A stretch of 42,882 nt of DNA from contig DAIDBD010000035.1 of assembly GCA_027310305.1 (NCBI GenBank), forward strand, positions 1 through 42,882, written 5' to 3'. Positions 19,116-30,493 of the stretch are shown piece after piece. The position numbers and the translations under genes are program-made. The stretch's first letter is position 1. Each line of letters begins with the position of its first letter. This DNA comes from Herminiimonas sp. Lineage in GTDB: Bacteria > Pseudomonadota > Gammaproteobacteria > Burkholderiales > Burkholderiaceae_D. Under the pieces are notes generated by a model. That model was given only the letters and a program-made list of their open reading frames with translations, made no database searches and was not told where the DNA came from.

Positions 19116-19936
19116 GTAATGTCAGGCGTTTCATCGGTACGCTCGCGATAGTGGCGGCCATGACCGGTTGCGCCACCACCAGCGGCAAGAATCCGCAAGA
19201 TCCTTTCGAAGGCTTCAATCGCGCAATGTTCAGCTTCAATGATGCGGTCGATCAGGCGGCGTTGAAGCCGGCGGCGACGGTTTATCGAGACGTGTTGCCG
19301 ACGTTCGTTCAAATCGCCGTCGGCAATTTTTTCGGCAATATCGGCGATGTATGGACCGCGGTGAATAATCTGCTGCAAGGGCAAGTTGCCAACGGGTTTA
19401 TCGATGTGATGCGGGTTGCCGTCAATAGTACGTTCGGTTTGGGCGGCTTGATCGATATCGGTTCCGAAGCCGGCATGGCCAAGCACAAGGAAGACTTCGG
19501 CCAGACGCTGGGCGTCTGGGGTGCCGTGCCGGGCCCGTACGTCGTATTGCCGTTTCTGGGATCATCGACGCTGCGTGACAGTATTGCGCTGCCGGTCGAT
19601 ATTCAGGGCGATCCCTGGCGCTACGTCTATCCGGTTTCCCTGCGCAATGCCGGTTCAATCGTGCGCGTCGTCGACCAGCGTTCGGTCGTGCTGGATGCGT
19701 CCAACCTGATCGAGGATGCGGCGCTTGACCGATACGAATTTGTCAGGGACGCCTATCTGCAACGCCGTGCAAGCAGAATTCGTGACGGCGAAAAGCAAAA
19801 ATCGGCGAACGATGATCAAGCGAGCGCGGATCCGGCTCCGCTTTTGCAAGGCAGCGCCGAACGACAGGCGGTTGTGCCCACGCAATTATCGGAACTGCCA
19901 CATGAATCGATCGTCCAAGCGGCAGACCGTAAATAA
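19112..19936 (+). CDS. MlaA (VacJ) outer-membrane lipoprotein
   Basis: A 274-residue MlaA/VacJ. The signal peptide ends in a lipobox with Cys20 (AAMTGC). The body has the family's DPFEGFNRAMFSFNDAVDQAALKPAA start and FGQTLGVWGAVPGPYVVLPFLG segment. It sits in the inner leaflet of the outer membrane and removes misplaced phospholipids to MlaC. The C-terminal about 50 residues are Asp/Ala/Gln-rich and probably disordered. In E. coli mlaA lies elsewhere; here it is within the operon (FEDACB order), as usual for Burkholderiales. The ATGA overlap with mlaD shows coupling. Confidence 0.96.
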   Translation: MSNVRRFIGTLAIVAAMTGCATTSGKNPQDPFEGFNRAMFSFNDAVDQAALKPAATVYRDVLPTFVQIAVGNFFGNIGDVWTAVNNLLQGQVANGFIDVMRVAVNSTFGLGGLIDIGSEAGMAKHKEDFGQTLGVWGAVPGPYVVLPFLGSSTLRDSIALPVDIQGDPWRYVYPVSLRNAGSIVRVVDQRSVVLDASNLIEDAALDRYEFVRDAYLQRRASRIRDGEKQKSANDDQASADPAPLLQGSAERQAVVPTQLSELPHESIVQAADRK

Positions 19937-20105
19937 TGGCAGCGGGAATGGCGTGGCGGAATCTGATGCAGGCTTGCCGCAGTCGCATGAAGAACGTATA
20001 GTCAAAAAATTCGATGCCGGCGTTGTCACCCATCTTGGCGCCCAAACAGTTGATGAAAAGCGCGGAGCAAATTTTCGCTCTGCCGGTTATTAAATCCAGG
20101 AAAAT

Positions 20106-20750
20106 ATGAAAACATTGAACAAGTTATTTATTATCGGTTTCGCTTTTTTCGCCTTTGCCGGTTCGGCCAACGCGCAAGCCCAGCAGGAAGCGCCGGATGC
20201 GCTGGTCAAGCGCATCAGTCAGGAAGTTCTGGATATTGCCAAAACCGACAGGGAAATCCAGAGCGGCAATCAAAAGCGTGTGCTGGAGTTGGTGGAAGCA
20301 AAAATTCTTCCGTATGTCGATTTTCAGCGCATGACCGCGCTTGCCGCCGGCCGTTTTTGGCGGGAAGCGACTCCTGAACAGCAAAAACAGCTGACCAATG
20401 AGTTCCGCAGCTTGCTGGTTTATACCTATTCGGGCGCCATATCGCAGGTCAAGGATCAGCGGGTGGAATTCAAACCGGTGCGTGCCGAGCCATCCGATAC
20501 CGAAGTCGAAGTGCGTTCGCAAGTGGTGCAAGCGCGCGGCGAGCCGATTCAGCTCAACTACCGGCTGGCAAAGGCGCCGTCCGGCTGGAAAATCTACGAC
20601 GTCAATGTACTGGGCGCATGGCTGGTCGAGACGTACAAGGGTAATTTTGCCGGAGAAATCAGCAAAGGCGGTATCGATGGCTTGATCAAGGCGCTGTCCG
20701 AAAAGAACAGGAAACTGGCCGCCAGCGCAGCCAGAACCGTAAAATCATAA
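20106..20750 (+). CDS. MlaC, periplasmic phospholipid carrier
   Basis: A 214-residue protein with a signal peptide (residues 1-23, cleavage ANA-Q) and the MlaC/Ttg2D fold. Conserved-looking parts are KILPYVDFQRMTALAAGRFWREATPEQQ and GWKIYDVNVLGAWLVETYKGNF. It shuttles phospholipid across the periplasm between MlaA and MlaFEDB. The start has an AGGAAAAT context (20098-20105). The 169 bp before it contain no supported gene. Confidence 0.96.
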   Translation: MKTLNKLFIIGFAFFAFAGSANAQAQQEAPDALVKRISQEVLDIAKTDREIQSGNQKRVLELVEAKILPYVDFQRMTALAAGRFWREATPEQQKQLTNEFRSLLVYTYSGAISQVKDQRVEFKPVRAEPSDTEVEVRSQVVQARGEPIQLNYRLAKAPSGWKIYDVNVLGAWLVETYKGNFAGEISKGGIDGLIKALSEKNRKLAASAARTVKS

Positions 20751-20776
20751 ACGCATCCCGAGTTCGATTGGCCCCC

Positions 20777-21034
20777 ATGTTCCGGCCCACGTTAACGCTC
20801 ACCGTCAACAACGCCAAAACCGCATTGGATGCGGGCCTGCGCGCAATCGAGGGCGGGCAAACGGAAATCGATCTGGCGCAATTGACGGCGGTCGACTCGG
20901 CTGCCGTTGCCACATTGCTTGCATGGCAACGCGCGGCAAGCGAGCGCGGCGCCGCGCTGACTTTCAATAACCTGCCGGCCAACCTGCGAAGTCTTGTTGA
21001 ACTGTACGATGTAGCCGACCTGCTGCATCATTGA
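20777..21034 (+). CDS. MlaB, STAS-domain regulatory subunit
   Basis: An 85-residue STAS-domain protein (TEIDLAQLTAVDSAAVATLL, then LTFNNLPANLRSLVELYDV). MlaB binds MlaF and is needed for assembly and activity of the transporter. I chose the ATG at 20777; a TTG at 20768 in frame is closer to a GAG purine patch and is possible. It is the last mla gene. Its stop codon lies inside a 7-bp palindromic hairpin (21030-21047). Confidence 0.9.
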   Translation: MFRPTLTLTVNNAKTALDAGLRAIEGGQTEIDLAQLTAVDSAAVATLLAWQRAASERGAALTFNNLPANLRSLVELYDVADLLHH

Positions 21035-21047
21035 CCGCCCGGTCAAT
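21030..21047 (+). terminator. Weak terminator-like hairpin at the end of mlaB
   Basis: ATTGACC (21030-21036) pairs exactly with GGTCAAT (21041-21047) over a GCCC loop, overlapping the mlaB stop and followed by TCTTG. The T-run is poor, so termination may be partial. Confidence 0.45.
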
Positions 21048-21086
21048 TCTTGCCGTTCGCATCCGGTCCCGGGACTGGAAATCCAA

Positions 21087-21092
21087 TATAAT
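21087..21092 (+). promoter_or_regulatory. Candidate -10 box of the yadGH-like genes
   Basis: A perfect TATAAT lies 79 bp before the ABC ATPase ATG, downstream of the mlaB hairpin. No good -35 is seen. It suggests a separate transcription start for the exporter. Confidence 0.4.
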
Positions 21093-21171
21093 CAATAGCT
21101 TTCGCCTTGGAATATGCATGCATCAGGCAACGCTCCACGGTCAATTTTCGTAAGGTAGGCAACCAGCTCGC

Positions 21172-22083
21172 ATGGCTTCAATCCGGATCAACAATGTCGA
21201 AAAACGCTACGGCGCGCTGCATGCGCTGGCAGGCGTATCGCTGTCGATTGAGGAAGGCGAATTTTTCGGATTGCTGGGCCCGAACGGCGCCGGCAAAACC
21301 ACGCTGATCTCGATCATCGCCGGACTGAATCGCGCCGATGCCGGCAGCGTATCGATCCATGGGCATGACGTGGTCGCCGATTACCGCGAGGCGCGCAAGC
21401 GGCTCGGCGTGGTGCCGCAGGAATTGGTGTTCGACCCGTTTTTCACGGTGCGCGAAACCCTGCGCATGCAGTCCGGGTATTTCGGTCTGAAAAACAACGA
21501 CCAGTGGATCGACGAGGTGATGCACCATCTCGATCTGACCGGCAAGGCCGACGCCAACATGCGCTCGCTGTCCGGCGGCATGAAGCGGCGCGTGCTGGTG
21601 GCGCAAGCGCTGGTGCACAAGCCGCCGGTGATCGTGCTGGACGAGCCGACCGCCGGCGTCGATGTCGAATTGCGGCAGACCTTATGGAAGTTCGTTTCGC
21701 GGCTCAATCGCGAAGGCCATACCGTGGTGCTGACCACGCATTATCTGGAAGAGGCGCAGGCATTGTGCAACCGCATCGCGATGCTCAAGGCCGGCAAGGT
21801 CGTGGCGCTCGATTCGACATCGGCGTTGATCAAGCGGATCTCCGGCTCGCAACTGGTGCTGCGGCTCGCGCGGGGCGCGCTGCCCGATGCGTTGAAGCCG
21901 CTGGTATCGCATCCGGACGAGTTGGTGTCGGGCAACAAGTACACGCTGCGCGTCAATGAATATGTCGATGTCGAGCCGATTCTGGCGACGCTGCGCGAAT
22001 CCGCCGTCGTGATCGAGGACATGCAGTTGCAGCAAGCCGATCTGGAAGATGTATTCATCCAGATCATGGAAGGCGAAAAATGA
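21172..22083 (+). CDS. ABC exporter ATP-binding protein (YadG-like)
   Basis: A 303-residue ATPase of an ABC-2 type exporter. Walker A is GPNGAGKTT (about 37-45), the signature is LSGGMKRR, Walker B is VIVLDEPTAGVD and the switch His is in LTTHYLEEA. About 80 C-terminal residues follow the ATPase domain, as in YadG. The partner permease starts on the overlapping ATGA. E. coli YadGH is poorly characterised and the substrate here is unknown. Position between mlaB and ibaG-murA hints at an envelope role, but this is inference. Confidence 0.92.
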   Translation: MASIRINNVEKRYGALHALAGVSLSIEEGEFFGLLGPNGAGKTTLISIIAGLNRADAGSVSIHGHDVVADYREARKRLGVVPQELVFDPFFTVRETLRMQSGYFGLKNNDQWIDEVMHHLDLTGKADANMRSLSGGMKRRVLVAQALVHKPPVIVLDEPTAGVDVELRQTLWKFVSRLNREGHTVVLTTHYLEEAQALCNRIAMLKAGKVVALDSTSALIKRISGSQLVLRLARGALPDALKPLVSHPDELVSGNKYTLRVNEYVDVEPILATLRESAVVIEDMQLQQADLEDVFIQIMEGEK

Positions 22084-22835
22084 TCGGCTTTCAGACGCTG
22101 TTTTACAAGGAAGTGCTGCGTTTCTGGAAAGTGGCGACGCAAACCCTGACCGCGCCGATCGTGACGGCGATGCTGTACCTGCTGATCTTCGGCCACGTGC
22201 TGGAAGAGCATGTGCAGGTTTATCCGGGCGTGAAATACACCGCGTTTCTGATTCCCGGGCTGGTGATGATGAGCGTGCTGCAAAATGCATTCGCCAATAC
22301 GTCGTCGTCGCTGATCCAGTCCAAGATCACCGGCAACCTGGTATTCGTATTGCTGCCGCCGCTGTCGCATTGGGAATTGTTCGGCGCCTATGTGCTGGCC
22401 GCTGTCGTGCGCGGCCTGGCTGTTGGCGGCGGCGTATTCCTGATCACGGCCTGGTTTGCGAAATTGTCGTTCGTCGCGCCTTGGTGGATTGCGATTTTTG
22501 CGTTGCTCGGCGCGGCAATATTGGGCACGATGGGTTTGATTGCCGGCATCTGGGCCGAAAAATTCGATCAGCTGGCAGCGTTCCAGAATTTCCTGATCAT
22601 GCCGGCGACTTTTCTGTCGGGCGTGTTTTATTCGATTCATTCGCTGCCGCCTTTTTGGCAGGGAGTTTCGCGCATCAACCCGTTTTTTTACATGATCGAC
22701 GGTTTTCGTTACGGCTTTTTCGGCCAGTCGGACGTCGATCCGCTGCAGAGCTTTTCAATCGTGGCCGCGTTCTTTGCCGTATTGGCCGGCCTGGCGATCC
22801 GCTTGTTGAAAAGCGGTTACAAATTGCGGCATTGA
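22080..22835 (+). CDS. ABC-2 type exporter permease (YadH-like)
   Basis: A 251-residue permease with about six membrane segments and an ABC-2 signature near residues 180-200 (MPATFLSGVFYSIHSLPPFW). It starts in the 4-bp overlap with its ATPase, so the two are translated together. Length and pattern match YadH. Substrate unknown. Confidence 0.92.
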   Translation: MIGFQTLFYKEVLRFWKVATQTLTAPIVTAMLYLLIFGHVLEEHVQVYPGVKYTAFLIPGLVMMSVLQNAFANTSSSLIQSKITGNLVFVLLPPLSHWELFGAYVLAAVVRGLAVGGGVFLITAWFAKLSFVAPWWIAIFALLGAAILGTMGLIAGIWAEKFDQLAAFQNFLIMPATFLSGVFYSIHSLPPFWQGVSRINPFFYMIDGFRYGFFGQSDVDPLQSFSIVAAFFAVLAGLAIRLLKSGYKLRH

Positions 22836-22891
22836 AGCGCTGCCGAATGCATCGTTTCGTGATTCACCGAACTACTTTACAAGGCAAAATC

Positions 22892-23128
22892 ATGTTGCCC
22901 ACTCCAGAACTGGTCAAAAACTATATCGCCGCCGGACTCGATTGCACACATCTCGAAGTGGAGGGCGACGGTCAGCATTTCAATGCGGTCATCGTGTCGA
23001 ATGCCTTCGCCGGCAAGCGCCTGATTCAGCGTCATCAACTGGTCTATGCCGCATTAGGCGATCGGATGCGGGAAGAAATTCATGCGTTGTCGATGAAGAC
23101 GCTTACGCCGGAAGAATTCAAGCAATAA
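22892..23128 (+). CDS. BolA-family protein IbaG
   Basis: A 78-residue BolA/IbaG-like protein with the single class II KH-like fold. The part DCTHLEVEGDGQHFNAVIVS is followed by FAGKRLIQRHQLVYAAL, with the conserved RHQLVY helix, and ends with IHALSMKTLTPEEF. BolA-like proteins act with monothiol glutaredoxins in iron-sulfur handling. The ATG at 22892 follows AAGG. The order mla...ibaG-murA is also found in E. coli, here with an ABC exporter inserted. murA begins 19 bp downstream. Confidence 0.93.
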   Translation: MLPTPELVKNYIAAGLDCTHLEVEGDGQHFNAVIVSNAFAGKRLIQRHQLVYAALGDRMREEIHALSMKTLTPEEFKQ

Positions 23129-23147
23129 ATAATGGATACCCTGCTAA

Positions 23148-25051
<1,904 letters not shown>

Positions 25052-25073
25052 CTGCGGCCCGATTGAGAAAACC

Positions 25074-26387
25074 ATGTCCATTCAAATTCGCAAACTCGAT
25101 TCAACCGATCCGGATTTCAACGCGCAACTGCGCGCCGTGCTGGCATTCGAAGCGTCGGAAGACGATGCCATCGACCGTGCCGCGGCGCGCATTCTGGCCG
25201 ACGTGAGAGCACGCGGCGACGCGGCGGTGCTGGAATACACCAATCAGTTCGATCATCTCGCTGCCGACAGTGTTGCGGCGCTGGAGATTGGGCATGACGA
25301 ATTGCAAACCGCATTGAACCAGTTGTCGCCGGCACGTCGTAGCGCGCTGCAAACCGCCGCCGATCGCGTGCGTGCTTACCATGCGCGCCAAAAGCAGGAA
25401 TGCGGCTCCGCCGGTTTCACCTATATCGAAGCCGATGGCACGGTATTGGGCCAGAAAGTGACGCCGCTCGATCGCGTCGGTATTTATGTTCCGGGCGGCA
25501 AGGCGGCGTATCCATCGTCGGTATTGATGAACGCGATTCCCGCCAAAGTGGCGGGCGTGCAGGAAATCATCATGGTCGTGCCGACACCCGGCGGCGTGAA
25601 GAATGAACTGGTGCTGGCAGCGGCATCGATTGCCGGCGTCGATCGCGTATTCACCGTCGGCGGCGCGCAGGCAGTCGGCGCACTGGCTTATGGCACGGCG
25701 ACGATTCCAGCGGTCGACAAAATCGTCGGTCCTGGCAATGCGTATGTCGCCGCCGCCAAGCGCCGCGTGTTCGGCACGGTCGGTATCGACATGATTGCCG
25801 GTCCGTCCGAAATCCTGATCATCTGCGACGGCACGACCGATCCCGACTGGATCGCGATGGATTTGTTTTCGCAAGCCGAGCATGATGAACTGGCGCAATC
25901 GATTCTGCTCTGTCCCAATGCGGATTACATCGCACAGGTGGAAGCTGCCATCAACCGGCAACTCGATGCGATGCCGCGCAAGGAAGTAATCCGCACATCG
26001 CTGATCAATCGCGGCGCAATGATCAAGGTGCGCGACATGGACGAGGCGTGCGGCATCGCCAACCTGATCGCTGCCGAACACCTGGAAATATCGGCGGAAA
26101 ATCCGCAGCATTGGGCCGACAAGATACGCCATGCCGGTGCGATATTCCTGGGACGCTTCTCGTCCGAATCGCTGGGCGATTACTGCGCCGGCCCGAACCA
26201 TGTGCTGCCGACTTCGCGCACCGCGCGTTTTTCATCGCCGCTCGGCGTATACGATTTTCAGAAGCGCTCCAGCATCATTCATGTCAGCGAAGCGGGCGCG
26301 CAAACCTTGGGTAAAATCGCCGCCGAACTGGCTTATGGCGAGGGCTTGCAGGCGCATGCCCGATCGGCGGAGTACCGGTTGAAATGA
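25074..26387 (+). CDS. HisD, histidinol dehydrogenase
   Basis: A 437-residue HisD, a zinc enzyme that oxidises L-histidinol to histidine in two NAD-dependent steps. Motifs include GLY-like [43 protein letters not shown], the Zn/active site SQAEHDE, AAEHLEI and [12 protein letters not shown]. The ATG at 25074 gives the normal N-terminus MSIQIRKLD; the open frame upstream overlaps hisG and is not HisD-like. An orphan methyltransferase starts 15 bp after its stop. Confidence 0.98.
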   Translation: MSIQIRKLDSTDPDFNAQLRAVLAFEASEDDAIDRAAARILADVRARGDAAVLEYTNQFDHLAADSVAALEIGHDELQTALNQLSPARRSALQTAADRVRAYHARQKQECGSAGFTYIEADGTVLGQKVTPLDRVGIYVPGGKAAYPSSVLMNAIPAKVAGVQEIIMVVPTPGGVKNELVLAAASIAGVDRVFTVGGAQAVGALAYGTATIPAVDKIVGPGNAYVAAAKRRVFGTVGIDMIAGPSEILIICDGTTDPDWIAMDLFSQAEHDELAQSILLCPNADYIAQVEAAINRQLDAMPRKEVIRTSLINRGAMIKVRDMDEACGIANLIAAEHLEISAENPQHWADKIRHAGAIFLGRFSSESLGDYCAGPNHVLPTSRTARFSSPLGVYDFQKRSSIIHVSEAGAQTLGKIAAELAYGEGLQAHARSAEYRLK

Positions 26388-26402
26388 GCGATAGGCACTT
26401 CC

Positions 26403-27200
26403 TTGGATAACTGGCTGAATCGCGTATTTTGTGAAGATGCGCTGGCCGGTGTCGCCCGCATTCCGGACGGTTCGATCGACTTGATCGTCGCCGATCCGCC
26501 CTATGGCCTGGGAAAAGATTACGGCAACGATTCGGACAAGCTCGACGCGATCGCTTACCTGCGCTGGATGGAAGGCTGGATCGACGCCACGCTGCCGAAG
26601 CTGAAGGCCAACGGCAGCCTGTATATTTTTCTGACATGGCGCTATTCGCCCGAAGTTTTCGTGATGCTCAAGCAGCGCATGACAATGGTCAACGAGATCG
26701 TCTGGGATCGCAGGGTGCCGTCGATGGGCGGCAGCACGCGCAAGTTTTCTTCGGTGCATGACACGATCGGATTTTTCGTCAACTCGAAGGATTACCATTT
26801 CGATCTCGATGCAGTGCGCATTCCGTATGACGCGGTAACCAAGAAGGCGCGCTCGCGCTCGATTTTCGTCGGCGCCAAATGGCTGGAAATAGGATATAAC
26901 CCGAAAGATGTGTGGAGCGTGTCGCGGCTGCATCGCGAGCATCGCGAGCGGGCCGATCATCCGACCCAAAAGCCGCTGGAAATCGTCGAGCGCATGATCA
27001 AGGCATCCTGCCCGCCCGACGGCGTGGTGCTCGATCCGTTCATGGGTAGCGGCACGACAGCGGTGGCGGCCAGGCGTTGCGGACGGAATTTTACCGGGTT
27101 CGAGCTGAATGCCGAATACTGCGCATTGATTGAAAATCGATTGACTGCGCTGGATCGGCAAGCAACTGTTCAGGCGGAATTGTTTGACTGTTCAAAATAA
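26403..27200 (+). CDS. Orphan site-specific DNA methyltransferase (beta class)
   Basis: A 265-residue amino-methyltransferase (DNA N6-adenine or N4-cytosine). The catalytic motif IV is DPPY at residues 31-34 and the SAM-binding motif I is [10 protein letters not shown] at 211-220. This order (catalytic first, SAM site last, target-recognition region between about 100 and 185) defines the beta class. [14 protein letters not shown] precedes motif I as usual. The only usable start is the TTG at 26403; the next upstream in-frame codons run straight into a stop (26385-26387). No restriction enzyme is adjacent, so it is a solitary methyltransferase. It is embedded between hisD (15 bp) and hisC (31 bp). 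Target sequence unknown. Confidence 0.92.
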   Translation: MDNWLNRVFCEDALAGVARIPDGSIDLIVADPPYGLGKDYGNDSDKLDAIAYLRWMEGWIDATLPKLKANGSLYIFLTWRYSPEVFVMLKQRMTMVNEIVWDRRVPSMGGSTRKFSSVHDTIGFFVNSKDYHFDLDAVRIPYDAVTKKARSRSIFVGAKWLEIGYNPKDVWSVSRLHREHRERADHPTQKPLEIVERMIKASCPPDGVVLDPFMGSGTTAVAARRCGRNFTGFELNAEYCALIENRLTALDRQATVQAELFDCSK

Positions 27201-27231
27201 CAAGCTTCGTAAGCGTGAAGAATTTAAGCCT

Positions 27232-28320
27232 ATGTCCTTGATCGACAATATCATTCGTTCCGACGTCCGCGCGATGGCGGCTTACCACGTGCCCGATTCG
27301 ACCGGTTTCGTGAAACTGGACGCAATGGAAAACCCGTACCTGCTGCCGCCGGAGTTGCGCGGCGAACTGGGACATCGGCTGGCCGACGTTGCAATGAACC
27401 GGTATCCGGTGCCGTCCTACACGACGCTCAAAGCGGGGATTTGCGGCAGGCTCGGTGTGCCGGACGGTTTCGGCGTCGTACTCGGCAATGGCTCGGACGA
27501 ATTGATTTCGATTATCTCGACCGCTTGCGCCAAGCCCGGCGCCAAGGTACTGGCGCCGGTGCCGGGGTTCGTGATGTATGCCGTGTCCGCTCGGTTCGCG
27601 GGACTGGACTTTATCGGCGTGCCGCTCAAAACCGATTTCACGCTGGACAAGGCCGCGATGCTGGCAGCCATTGCACAGCATGCACCGGCCGTCACGTATC
27701 TCGCGTACCCCAACAATCCGACCGGCAATTTGTTCGATGCCGACGACATGCTCGACATCATCCGGGCGGTCGGCGATACCGGCATCGTGGTCGTGGATGA
27801 AGCCTATCAGCCGTTCGCGCAGGCCAGCTTCATGCCGCGGCTGCCGGAATTCGGCAACCTGATCGTGATGCGCACGCTGTCCAAGCTCGGCCTGGCCGGA
27901 ATCCGGCTCGGATACATGTCGGGCAACAGCGCGCTGCTCGCCGAATTCGACAAGGTGCGGCCGCCTTACAATGTGAATGTGCTGACGCAGGCAGTTGCGG
28001 AATTCATGCTGGATCACGTCGATCTGCTGGATGCGCAAGCAACGATTTTGCGCGATGAACGAACCAGGTTGTCTGCTGCGCTGGCGGCTTTGCCGGGCGT
28101 GGAGGTGTTCCCGTCGGCAGCGAATTTTCTGCTGATCCGCCTCCAGAATACGGACAATAGCGCCGGCAATGTATTTGGCAGGTTGCTTGAACGTAAGGTT
28201 TTAATCAAAAATGTCGGTAAAATGCATGCATTGCTGGATAATTGTCTCCGCGTTACCGTCGGCACGCCGGAAGAAAACAGCGTGTTCCTCGATGCGTTGA
28301 CCGCATCGCTCGCTTCGTAA
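27232..28320 (+). CDS. HisC, histidinol-phosphate aminotransferase
   Basis: A 362-residue class I/II PLP aminotransferase converting imidazole-acetol phosphate and glutamate to histidinol phosphate. Visible motifs are [37 protein letters not shown] and the PLP-lysine segment [14 protein letters not shown]. The ATG at 27232 gives the standard N-terminus; the open frame upstream overlaps the methyltransferase end. Confidence 0.97.
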   Translation: MSLIDNIIRSDVRAMAAYHVPDSTGFVKLDAMENPYLLPPELRGELGHRLADVAMNRYPVPSYTTLKAGICGRLGVPDGFGVVLGNGSDELISIISTACAKPGAKVLAPVPGFVMYAVSARFAGLDFIGVPLKTDFTLDKAAMLAAIAQHAPAVTYLAYPNNPTGNLFDADDMLDIIRAVGDTGIVVVDEAYQPFAQASFMPRLPEFGNLIVMRTLSKLGLAGIRLGYMSGNSALLAEFDKVRPPYNVNVLTQAVAEFMLDHVDLLDAQATILRDERTRLSAALAALPGVEVFPSAANFLLIRLQNTDNSAGNVFGRLLERKVLIKNVGKMHALLDNCLRVTVGTPEENSVFLDALTASLAS

Positions 28321-28339
28321 TTTTGGTATGCTTTCGACT

Positions 28340-28936
28340 ATGTCCACGCCACGCATCGCAGAAGTCATCCGCAACACCAACGAGACGCAAATTCGCGTCG
28401 CGATCAACATCGACGGCACCGGCCGGCAAAAGCTGAACACCGGCGTACCGTTTCTCGATCATATGCTCGATCAGATCGCGCGGCACGGCCTGATCGATCT
28501 CGACATCGACGCCAAAGGCGACTTGCATATCGATGCGCATCACACGGTGGAAGACGTCGGCATCACGCTCGGCCAGGCGTTTGCGCAAGCGATCGGCGAT
28601 AAAAAAGGCATCCGCCGCTACGGCCATGCTTATGTGCCGCTCGACGAAGCGCTGTCGCGTGTCGTGATCGATTTTTCAGGCCGTCCGGGACTGGAATTCC
28701 ATGTGCCGTTCAAGCGCTCGATGATCGGCACGTTCGACGTTGACCTGACGCACGAATTTTTCCAGGGTTTCGTCAATCACGCGCTGGTTTCGCTGCACAT
28801 CGACAATCTGCGCGGCGAGAATGCCCATCACCAGTGCGAAACCGTGTTCAAGGCATTCGGCCGTGCGCTGCGCATGGCGGCGGAACGCGATGCACGTGCA
28901 GCGGGCACGATTCCCTCGACCAAAGGCAGCCTCTAA
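28340..28936 (+). CDS. HisB, imidazoleglycerol-phosphate dehydratase
   Basis: A 198-residue monofunctional HisB dehydratase, without the phosphatase domain found in E. coli. Manganese-binding motifs are present: [23 protein letters not shown] and [17 protein letters not shown]. An ATG at 28328 would add four residues; the one at 28340 gives the more usual N-terminus. A separate histidinol-phosphate phosphatase must be elsewhere, since none is in this his cluster. Confidence 0.97.
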   Translation: MSTPRIAEVIRNTNETQIRVAINIDGTGRQKLNTGVPFLDHMLDQIARHGLIDLDIDAKGDLHIDAHHTVEDVGITLGQAFAQAIGDKKGIRRYGHAYVPLDEALSRVVIDFSGRPGLEFHVPFKRSMIGTFDVDLTHEFFQGFVNHALVSLHIDNLRGENAHHQCETVFKAFGRALRMAAERDARAAGTIPSTKGSL

Positions 28937-28992
28937 TCACGACGGATGGAACACGAAACAACGCGCCATTTCGTCAGGATTTGATTTTTAAC

Positions 28993-29631
28993 ATGAACAG
29001 AATCGTTGTGGTTGATTACGGCATGGGTAATTTGCGCTCGGTTGCGCAAGCATTGCGCCATGTCGCGCCGGAAGCGGATGTGCGCATTTCCGGCGAAGTC
29101 GCGGATATCCGGTCGGCGGACCGCATCGTGCTGCCGGGTCAGGGCGCGATGCCGGATTGCATGCGCTGTCTGCGCGAATCGGGCTTGCAGGATGCCGTGA
29201 TCGAAGCCGCGCGTTCGAAGCCGCTGTTCGGTGTCTGCGTCGGCGAACAAATGCTGTTCGACCAAAGCGAGGAAGGCGATACGCCGGGTCTCGGATTGCT
29301 GCCGGGGAAGGTTGTGCGCTTCGATTTGAACGGACGGTTGCAGGAAGACGGATCACGCTTCAAAGTGCCGCAAATGGGCTGGAACCGCGTCCGGCAAACA
29401 TTGTCCCATCCGCTGTGGAACGGGATTGCCGACGGCAGCTATTTTTATTTCGTGCACAGTTATCATGCGGTGCCGGCCGACCGGTCCCACACCCTTGGCG
29501 AAACCCTATATGGCGCGGCGTTCAGCAGTGCCGTCGGACGGGATAATATTTTTGCGACACAATTTCATCCGGAGAAAAGCGCGTCGGCCGGCTTGCAGCT
29601 GTATAAAAATTTCGTGCACTGGAAACCGTAA
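28993..29631 (+). CDS. HisH, glutamine amidotransferase of IGP synthase
   Basis: A 212-residue class I glutaminase that feeds ammonia to HisF. The N-terminus is [13 protein letters not shown], the nucleophile Cys is in [11 protein letters not shown] and the catalytic His/Glu in TQFHPEKS. The open frame reaches upstream into hisB, but the ATG at 28993 is the homologous start. It is 56 bp after hisB and 67 bp before hisA. That second spacer is AT-rich and pyrimidine-rich compared with its neighbours, with no hairpin. Confidence 0.97.
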   Translation: MNRIVVVDYGMGNLRSVAQALRHVAPEADVRISGEVADIRSADRIVLPGQGAMPDCMRCLRESGLQDAVIEAARSKPLFGVCVGEQMLFDQSEEGDTPGLGLLPGKVVRFDLNGRLQEDGSRFKVPQMGWNRVRQTLSHPLWNGIADGSYFYFVHSYHAVPADRSHTLGETLYGAAFSSAVGRDNIFATQFHPEKSASAGLQLYKNFVHWKP

Positions 29632-29698
29632 TTCCAATTCACAAACTGTCATTTCCCATTATTCATTTTACTAACCTCATTACATTCTTCTCGTAGCC

Positions 29699-30493
29699 AT
29701 GCTGCTCATACCTGCTATCGATCTCAAGGACGGTCACTGCGTGCGCCTGAAACAGGGCGATATGGATCAAGCCACCGTATTTTCCGAAGATCCCGCCGAA
29801 ATGGCGCGGCATTGGCTGGCGCAGGGTGCGCGGCGACTGCATCTGGTCGATTTGAACGGCGCATTTGCAGGCAAGCCGAAAAACGAATCGGCGGTGAAAT
29901 CCATCATTCAGGCCGTACGCGAATTCGCGATCGCCCACGATGTCGATGAAATCCCGATCCAACTCGGCGGCGGCATCCGCGATCTGGATACGATCGAACG
30001 CTATCTCGACGACGGCCTGAGCTACATCATCATCGGCACTGCCGCTGTCAAGAACCCGGGTTTTCTGCATGACGCATGCAGCGCTTTTCCGGGCCAGATC
30101 ATCGTCGGCCTGGATGCAAAGGATGGCAAGGTGGCGACCGATGGCTGGAGCAAACTGTCCGGCCATGAAGTGATCGATCTCGCCAGAAAATTCGAGGATT
30201 ACGGCTGCGAAGCCATCGTCTATACCGACATCGGCCGCGACGGCATGATGGGCGGCATCAATATCGAAGCCACGGTCAAGCTGGCGCAAAGCATGACGAT
30301 TCCGGTGATCGCTTCCGGCGGCGTGCACAGCATCAAGGACGTCGAAGCGCTTTGCGCGGTGCAGGATGAAGGCATAGAAGGCGTGATTTGCGGCCGCTCG
30401 ATTTACGAAGGCACGCTGGATTTGCGCTCGGCGCAGGAACGGGCCGATGCGTTGAGCGATGTTGAAGAGCAGCCTGAAACAGACGACCTATGA
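29699..30493 (+). CDS. HisA, ProFAR isomerase
   Basis: A 264-residue TIM-barrel enzyme that opens the ribose of ProFAR by an Amadori rearrangement. Catalytic Asp8 is in [42 protein letters not shown] and [13 protein letters not shown] are the phosphate- and substrate-binding loops. The C-terminus is about 15 residues longer than typical. Its stop overlaps the hisF start by 4 bp. Confidence 0.97.
   Translation: MLLIPAIDLKDGHCVRLKQGDMDQATVFSEDPAEMARHWLAQGARRLHLVDLNGAFAGKPKNESAVKSIIQAVREFAIAHDVDEIPIQLGGGIRDLDTIERYLDDGLSYIIIGTAAVKNPGFLHDACSAFPGQIIVGLDAKDGKVATDGWSKLSGHEVIDLARKFEDYGCEAIVYTDIGRDGMMGGINIEATVKLAQSMTIPVIASGGVHSIKDVEALCAVQDEGIEGVICGRSIYEGTLDLRSAQERADALSDVEEQPETDDL

Noticed and set aside
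19716-20093. 125-residue frame spanning the mlaA end and the mlaA-mlaC gap
   Set aside because: Most of it is mlaA read in another frame, and the remainder has no recognisable feature.
26403-27200. Methyltransferase as part of a restriction-modification or phage-defence system
   Set aside because: Both neighbours are histidine genes a few bases away, and no nuclease, specificity subunit or defence gene lies in the window.
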